DNA from: B69-G16 sp964501905
GTDB lineage: Archaea > Thermoproteota > Thermoprotei > Thermofilales > B69-G16
NCBI GenBank assembly: GCA_964501905.1
Contig: CAZCTW010000023.1
Location: 1 to 16,675 of the forward strand
Length of the DNA: 16,675 nucleotides
Reading direction: 5' to 3'
Positions 14,126 to 16,675 of the stretch are shown one piece after another. The notes below the pieces were generated by a model that saw only the letters and a program-made list of their open reading frames with translations, was not told the origin of the DNA and searched no databases. The position numbers were made by a program, and so were the translations under genes. Each line of letters starts with the position of its first letter. Within the stretch, counting starts at the first letter, position 1.

Positions 14126-15100
14126 CTAGCCGCTAGTTTTCGCCTTCAACGCTATTTTAGCTAATAGCGCACATAACTGTATTTCGTCGTCTCCTCCTTC
14201 CACTATCCGGAAGTTAGTCTCTCCTATCAATTCGATAAGCTCGGCCTGCATATGACTCGGTATCTGGGAGAAAACTCTAGGTGACATAATCTCTCGGTAT
14301 ATGCTCTTCAGAATATCTAACCCAGAGAGACCATATGAGTATAGAAGTATTCGAAGCTTTTCTCGGGCTCCAAGAAAATCTCCTTCAAGGGCTAGGCGGA
14401 CTAAATCTCTAACTTCGGAAGGCGTGATTTTACCGAGGACTTTATAGACTACGTCCTCCGTAACCACCTCGCCGAGGGCCGAGGCAGCTTGGAGGATATT
14501 TATAGCTTTCCTCAAATCGCCTTGGCTCTCTTCCCATATGGCATTTAGACCATCCTCCGTTATTTTCACGTTTTCGCATTTAGCTATAAATCTTAAGCGT
14601 TCTAATACGGCTTCTCGAGGTATAGGTTGGAACCTAAAAACTGCACAGCGCGATTGTATAGGTTCTATAATTTTAGAAACATAGTTCGCTATGAGGCAGA
14701 AACGAGTGCTCCTTGAATAAAGCTCCATGGTCCTCCTGAGCGCCTGCTGGGCGTCAGAAGTCATATTATCTGCTTCGTCAAGAATTATCATCTTAAATGG
14801 AACCTCGCCTACCGGCATAGTTCTGGCGTAATCCTTTATCCTCTTCCTAATCACGTCTATGCCTCTTTCATCTGAGGCGTTAAGCTCGAGAATGTTATCC
14901 CTCCAATGCTCTCCGTAGAGCTCCCTAGCTAGACATAACGCTGCCGTAGTCTTCCCAGTACCTGGAGGACCTGCAAAAAGCAAATGAGGCAAACTTCTCT
15001 CCTTTACAAAATCCTTTAATCTAGAAACTACTTCTTCCTGATCTATTATCTCATCTAGTTTTTTAGGTCTATACTTCTCTATCCACAAAGTTTCAGTCAT
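14126..15100 (-). CDS. rfcS: Replication factor C small subunit
   Basis: The 324-residue product is a canonical archaeal RfcS. It has LWIEKYRPKKLDEIIDQ, Walker A GPPGTGKT (44-51), Walker B MIILDEAD (104-111), sensor-1 N139 in IANYVSKI, the SRC arginine-finger motif at 150-152 (IEPIQSRC), and QGDLRKAINILQAAS for sensor 2, followed by the collar domain. Four copies join one RfcL in the clamp loader. ATG 15100 has a GGTGA ribosome site seven bases upstream. Its TAG is directly followed by the start of rfcL, so the pair is surely co-transcribed. rps7 ends 70 bp upstream on the same strand. Confidence 0.98.
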   Translation of the reverse strand: MTETLWIEKYRPKKLDEIIDQEEVVSRLKDFVKERSLPHLLFAGPPGTGKTTAALCLARELYGEHWRDNILELNASDERGIDVIRKRIKDYARTMPVGEVPFKMIILDEADNMTSDAQQALRRTMELYSRSTRFCLIANYVSKIIEPIQSRCAVFRFQPIPREAVLERLRFIAKCENVKITEDGLNAIWEESQGDLRKAINILQAASALGEVVTEDVVYKVLGKITPSEVRDLVRLALEGDFLGAREKLRILLYSYGLSGLDILKSIYREIMSPRVFSQIPSHMQAELIELIGETNFRIVEGGDDEIQLCALLAKIALKAKTSG

Positions 15101-15170
15101 GCAATTTCACCGGACTTGTATAAAACAGAGAGAATTCACAGATATTACAGTAGCGTTCAGATTTTACCGT

Positions 15171-15761
15171 CTAACGCGCTGTGTACGCGATACGCTCTAT
15201 CTCCTCTTTCTTCCTAATCGCATAACTACTGGTATCGTTGTTCGCAGCGGCTATAATCTCATCGGCTAGACACTCTTCTATAGTCTTAGGATTACCGAAC
15301 GCGGCCATACGAGCCCCCTGAACTAAATGCCTAAGGGCTAAATCTACCCTGCGTTGAGGCGCTACATCAACCGAGACGTGGTAAAGAATGCCGCCATATG
15401 CTATCCTAGTAGTCTCCTCCCTAGGCGCGGCGTTCTCTATAGCTCTAACTAATACTTGGATCGGGTTTTCCCTCGTTTTTAATTCGATTATTTCGAAGGC
15501 ACGCTTTACTATATTAATGGCCAACATCTTCTTGCCTGTGTTCTTCCCGGGACGCATAACCTGATTTATCAAACGCTCCACAATAGATATCCGAGACTTA
15601 GCAAATCTCCTCTTCTCGTGCCTACCTTCCGAATGGGGCAAGTAGACAGGCTTCAGGTTAATGTATGCTTTTAAGCCCGGATCCCTGACCTCGACATCCT
15701 TCACTGACCACTTACCCAGTATCTTTATCTCCTTACCATCCAATGTCTTCAACTCCTCCAT
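15171..15761 (-). CDS. rps7: 30S ribosomal protein uS7
   Basis: The 196-residue product matches archaeal uS7: KFAKSR-type segment RRFAKSRISIVERLINQVMRPGKNTGKKMLAI, the NPIQVLVRAIENAAPREE motif, and RRVDLALRHLVQGARMAAF. It organises the head of the small subunit and lines the E site. ATG 15761 follows a GGGGAG ribosome site that lies in the loop of a perfect hairpin. In most archaea rps7 follows rps12 directly and precedes EF-1alpha; here it stands alone between tRNA-Ala and rfcS, with its own TATA element. Confidence 0.97.
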   Translation of the reverse strand: MEELKTLDGKEIKILGKWSVKDVEVRDPGLKAYINLKPVYLPHSEGRHEKRRFAKSRISIVERLINQVMRPGKNTGKKMLAINIVKRAFEIIELKTRENPIQVLVRAIENAAPREETTRIAYGGILYHVSVDVAPQRRVDLALRHLVQGARMAAFGNPKTIEECLADEIIAAANNDTSSYAIRKKEEIERIAYTAR

Positions 15762-15762
15762 T

Positions 15763-15784
15763 TCGACTCGCTCCCCCGAGTCGA
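15763..15784 (-). promoter_or_regulatory. rps7 leader hairpin with Shine-Dalgarno in the loop
   Basis: On the minus strand CGACTCG (15777-15783) and CGAGTCG (15764-15770) are perfect reverse complements, extended by one A-T pair to 8 bp. They enclose GGGGAG, which is the ribosome-binding sequence. The hairpin ends two bases before the ATG and begins one base after the predicted transcript start (15785), so it makes up nearly the whole leader. It could gate translation of uS7, or act as a DNA palindrome at the start site. Confidence 0.6.
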
Positions 15785-15808
15785 CTACCCTAACAATCTA
15801 CACCTTAC

Positions 15809-15818
15809 ATATAAGTTC
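15809..15818 (-). promoter_or_regulatory. rps7 promoter
   Basis: The minus strand reads GAACTTATATG with the TATA element CTTATAT at 15809-15815. Its centre is 27 bp from 15785, which would be the first base of a 24-nt leader. It lies between the end of tRNA-Ala and rps7, so rps7 need not depend on read-through from the tRNA gene. Confidence 0.5.
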
Positions 15819-15937
15819 ATCGCTACCTTAAGAATTAATAGAACATGGAACACAAATTTCATCTTCGCATTTTAAAAGGATAGAAGGTTGTGGATTATTA
15901 ATGGACCGGGCGGGATTCGAACCCGCGCCCTCCCGCA

Positions 15938-15951
15938 TTTTGGATATCATT
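15938..15951 (-). other. tRNA-Ala intron 2, canonical position 37/38
   Basis: After intron 1 is removed, exon TTGG (32-35) pairs with intron CCAA, with bulges CAA and AAT, an outer 5-bp anticodon stem and an inner AT/AT closing a GAT loop. This is a canonical bulge-helix-bulge. The removed piece is 14 nt. The first T of TTGG comes from the far side of intron 1, so this motif is complete only after the first splicing event. Confidence 0.82.
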
Positions 15952-15956
15952 TGCCA

Positions 15957-15979
15957 TTCCCGGCAGGCTCCCGCCTGCT
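15957..15979 (-). other. tRNA-Ala intron 1, position 32/33
   Basis: The splice motif is CCCG (exon) with CGGG (intron) as the 4-bp central helix, 3-nt bulges CTA and AAT, and an inner 6-bp hairpin GCAGGC-GGGA-GCCTGC. Cutting CT|A and AA|T removes 23 nt and joins T32 to T33, restoring the universal U33 before the anticodon. Confidence 0.82.
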
Positions 15980-16009
15980 AGCGGGCGCTCTTCCCCTGAG
16001 CTACCGGCC

Positions 16010-16044
16010 CACTTATTTGTTAATAAGTGTAGAATTTAAGTTTT
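16010..16044 (-). promoter_or_regulatory. tRNA-Ala promoter with inverted repeat at the start site
   Basis: AAAACTTAAAT (minus strand, 16034-16044) has its TATA centre 27 bp from the first base of tRNA-Ala. Between box and gene is a perfect inverted repeat of CACTTATT and AATAAGTG (16010-16029, 4-base spacer), the last base of which is G1 of the tRNA. If transcription starts at the tRNA the repeat is DNA only; if it starts earlier it would be a leader hairpin. Confidence 0.6.
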
Positions 16045-16153
16045 ACGTGAGCGAGCCTAAGCTTCCGATACAGAAATTCGTTAGCATATTTTCTTTATCG
16101 GTAGATAACAAAATAGTCGATTACCAAGCCTCAGTTAAGCGATTCCCCCAGGA

Positions 16154-16480
16154 TTACTCGTATTCTCGCCAGGTGTAACCACATTTAGTACACTTGAAAA
16201 ACCTTGTCATTGGCTCGTCGCCGCTCCTAGTTTGTTGCATCCAATAGTAAGCTTCATTATTTCCGCATTTGGGACATAGGATTTTAGTTCGCGGAAGTAA
16301 AACTCTTTCCTCTGCTACATATATTTTCTGTGAGGGATGATGGTAGATCTTGCCCTTCACTTTGTATCCTCGTCTCGATGTATTCTCCTCCGAGTATCCA
16401 CACTTAGAACACATCAACACAGTTTTCCCGCCGATTTTCCTAGGTAATAGCAACGTGCCACAATTGGGGCAATATTTCAA
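16154..16480 (-). CDS. tfs: Transcription cleavage factor TFS (TFIIS/RPB9-like)
   Basis: The product carries two zinc ribbons. Counted from the upstream ATG at 16507, these are C13, C16, C33 and C36 (N-ribbon, YCPNCG and CSKCGY), and C78, C81, C106 and C109 (C-ribbon). The C-ribbon has the catalytic acidic pair in QQTRSGDEPMTRFFKC (D97 and E98). TFS reaches through the polymerase funnel and stimulates cleavage of backtracked RNA; the intact DE pair suggests an active factor, unlike inhibitory paralogues. The frame is open to ATG codons at 16507 and 16504. TTG 16480 is preferred: it gives MKYCPNCG, the usual TFS start, has GGTGA five bases upstream, and lies 15 nt after the predicted transcript start, whereas both ATGs lie upstream of it. 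The resulting protein has 108 residues. Confidence 0.9.
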   Translation of the reverse strand: MKYCPNCGTLLLPRKIGGKTVLMCSKCGYSEENTSRRGYKVKGKIYHHPSQKIYVAEERVLLPRTKILCPKCGNNEAYYWMQQTRSGDEPMTRFFKCTKCGYTWREYE

Positions 16481-16518
16481 TCTCTTCACCGGGTTTAAAG
16501 TCATCATATAGCATTACT

Positions 16519-16529
16519 ATTTAAGTTTT
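16519..16529 (-). promoter_or_regulatory. tfs promoter element
   Basis: The minus strand has AAAACTTAAAT, identical to the element before tRNA-Ala. Using the same 27-bp spacing the transcript would start near 16495. A weaker alternative is TTAAAC within AAACTTAAACAC about 50 bp further upstream, which would allow the longer ATG-initiated protein. Confidence 0.55.
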
Positions 16530-16639
16530 GCGTGTTTTTAGCGTTGAAACCGCATGACGCTATTAGTGTTTAAGTTTCAACTTCAAGTTTTACAGAGAAT
16601 GTCCGAGACGATCTGTTCAGTTTTGTCAGAGTAAACTTC

Positions 16640-16672
16640 CTAGCGATTATACTTTAAATTATTCCTCGCTAG
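16640..16672. repeat. Inverted repeat flanking a TATA-like element
   Basis: CTAGCGA (16640-16646) and TCGCTAG (16666-16672) are perfect 7-base inverted repeats separated by 19 AT-rich bases that include CTTTAAATTA. The arrangement resembles paired operator half-sites around a TATA box, but the gene it would serve, if any, is beyond the window edge or is tfs. Nothing else is seen between tfs and the end of the window. Confidence 0.35.
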
Positions 16673-16675
16673 AGA

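Larger units (their letters stand above)
15902..16010 (-). tRNA. tRNA-Ala(GGC) with two introns
   Basis: The acceptor GGGCCGG (16004-16010) pairs with CCGGTCC (15903-15909), including G3-U70, the alanine identity pair. The D stem GCTC/GAGC is intact. The T arm is GCGGG-TTCGAAT-CCCGC and the discriminator is A. The anticodon stem CCCGC (15981-15985) pairs with GCGGG (15932-15936). Between them are 44 bases containing two introns, 23 nt at 32/33 and 14 nt at 37/38. Their removal gives the loop TTGGCAT with anticodon GGC at 15953-15955. The spliced RNA is 72 nt, with no encoded CCA. The gene was found by folding by eye, and both splice motifs have textbook 3-nt bulges. Confidence 0.93.

Noticed and set aside
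15118..15126. TATA-like TTTTATAC before rfcS.
   Set aside because: It lies about 22 bp from the ATG, so a 27-bp spacing would start transcription inside the gene. The gene also has a GGTGA site that needs a leader. Transcription from the rps7 promoter is likelier.
15844..15882. A 12-codon plus-strand frame between rps7 and tRNA-Ala.
   Set aside because: It has no ribosome site, resembles no known tiny ribosomal protein and could easily occur by chance.
15888..16178. A 96-codon plus-strand open frame over tRNA-Ala.
   Set aside because: It is the antisense of the tRNA gene and its promoter. The apparent protein is translated tRNA sequence.

Overview
The window is a dense archaeal chromosome segment devoted to information processing. 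Split RNA polymerase genes (A' and A''), an RpoD with a ferredoxin-like insertion, eL18, eL30, RpoN, RpoH, TFS, RFC and Orc1/Cdc6 together identify an archaeon. Two tRNA genes with two introns each, some at non-canonical positions, point to a hyperthermophilic crenarchaeote (Thermoproteota), most likely near Thermoproteales or Thermofilales. The lineage is an inference; the archaeal assignment is secure. No mobile element, CRISPR array or toxin/defence system is visible.

Layout. Bases 1-129 are the 3' end of ftsY, followed by rpoN with its own promoter, both on the + strand. Then, all on the - strand and read right to left from about 11244, comes one long run: rpoH, rpoB, rpoA', rpoA'', rpl30e, nusA-like, rps12, rpoD, rpl18e, rpl13, rps9. 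Its genes mostly overlap by 4 bp or lie within 50 bp of each other. This run encodes RNAP subunits H, B, A', A'' and D and ends exactly against the stop codon of rpoN, which is convergent instead of being the last gene of the operon. Divergent from rpoH is a tRNA-Phe gene with introns in the D arm and the anticodon loop. Next is a divergent Orc1/Cdc6-family AAA+ protein on the + strand, convergent with rfcL. On the - strand follow rfcL, rfcS, rps7, a tRNA-Ala with two introns, and transcription factor TFS.

How the genes work together. The left 11 kb makes the RNA polymerase core plus ribosomal proteins of both subunits, coupling transcription and translation capacity. The right part holds the sliding-clamp loader (RfcS and RfcL), a possible origin-binding protein, small-subunit protein uS7, two tRNAs and the transcript-cleavage factor TFS. 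rps7 is normally beside rps12 in archaea, but here it is about 12 kb away with its own promoter and a 5' leader that would fold into a hairpin carrying the Shine-Dalgarno sequence in its loop.

Promoters. Several promoters share an A-rich BRE followed by a TATA element close to (C/T)TTAAAT. In front of both tRNA genes the element centre lies 27-28 bp from the mature 5' end. That internal calibration was used to judge start codons of orc1 and tfs. No intergenic stretch reaches 300 bp; the longest, about 11480-11669, holds only a T-rich terminator candidate and the orc1 promoter.
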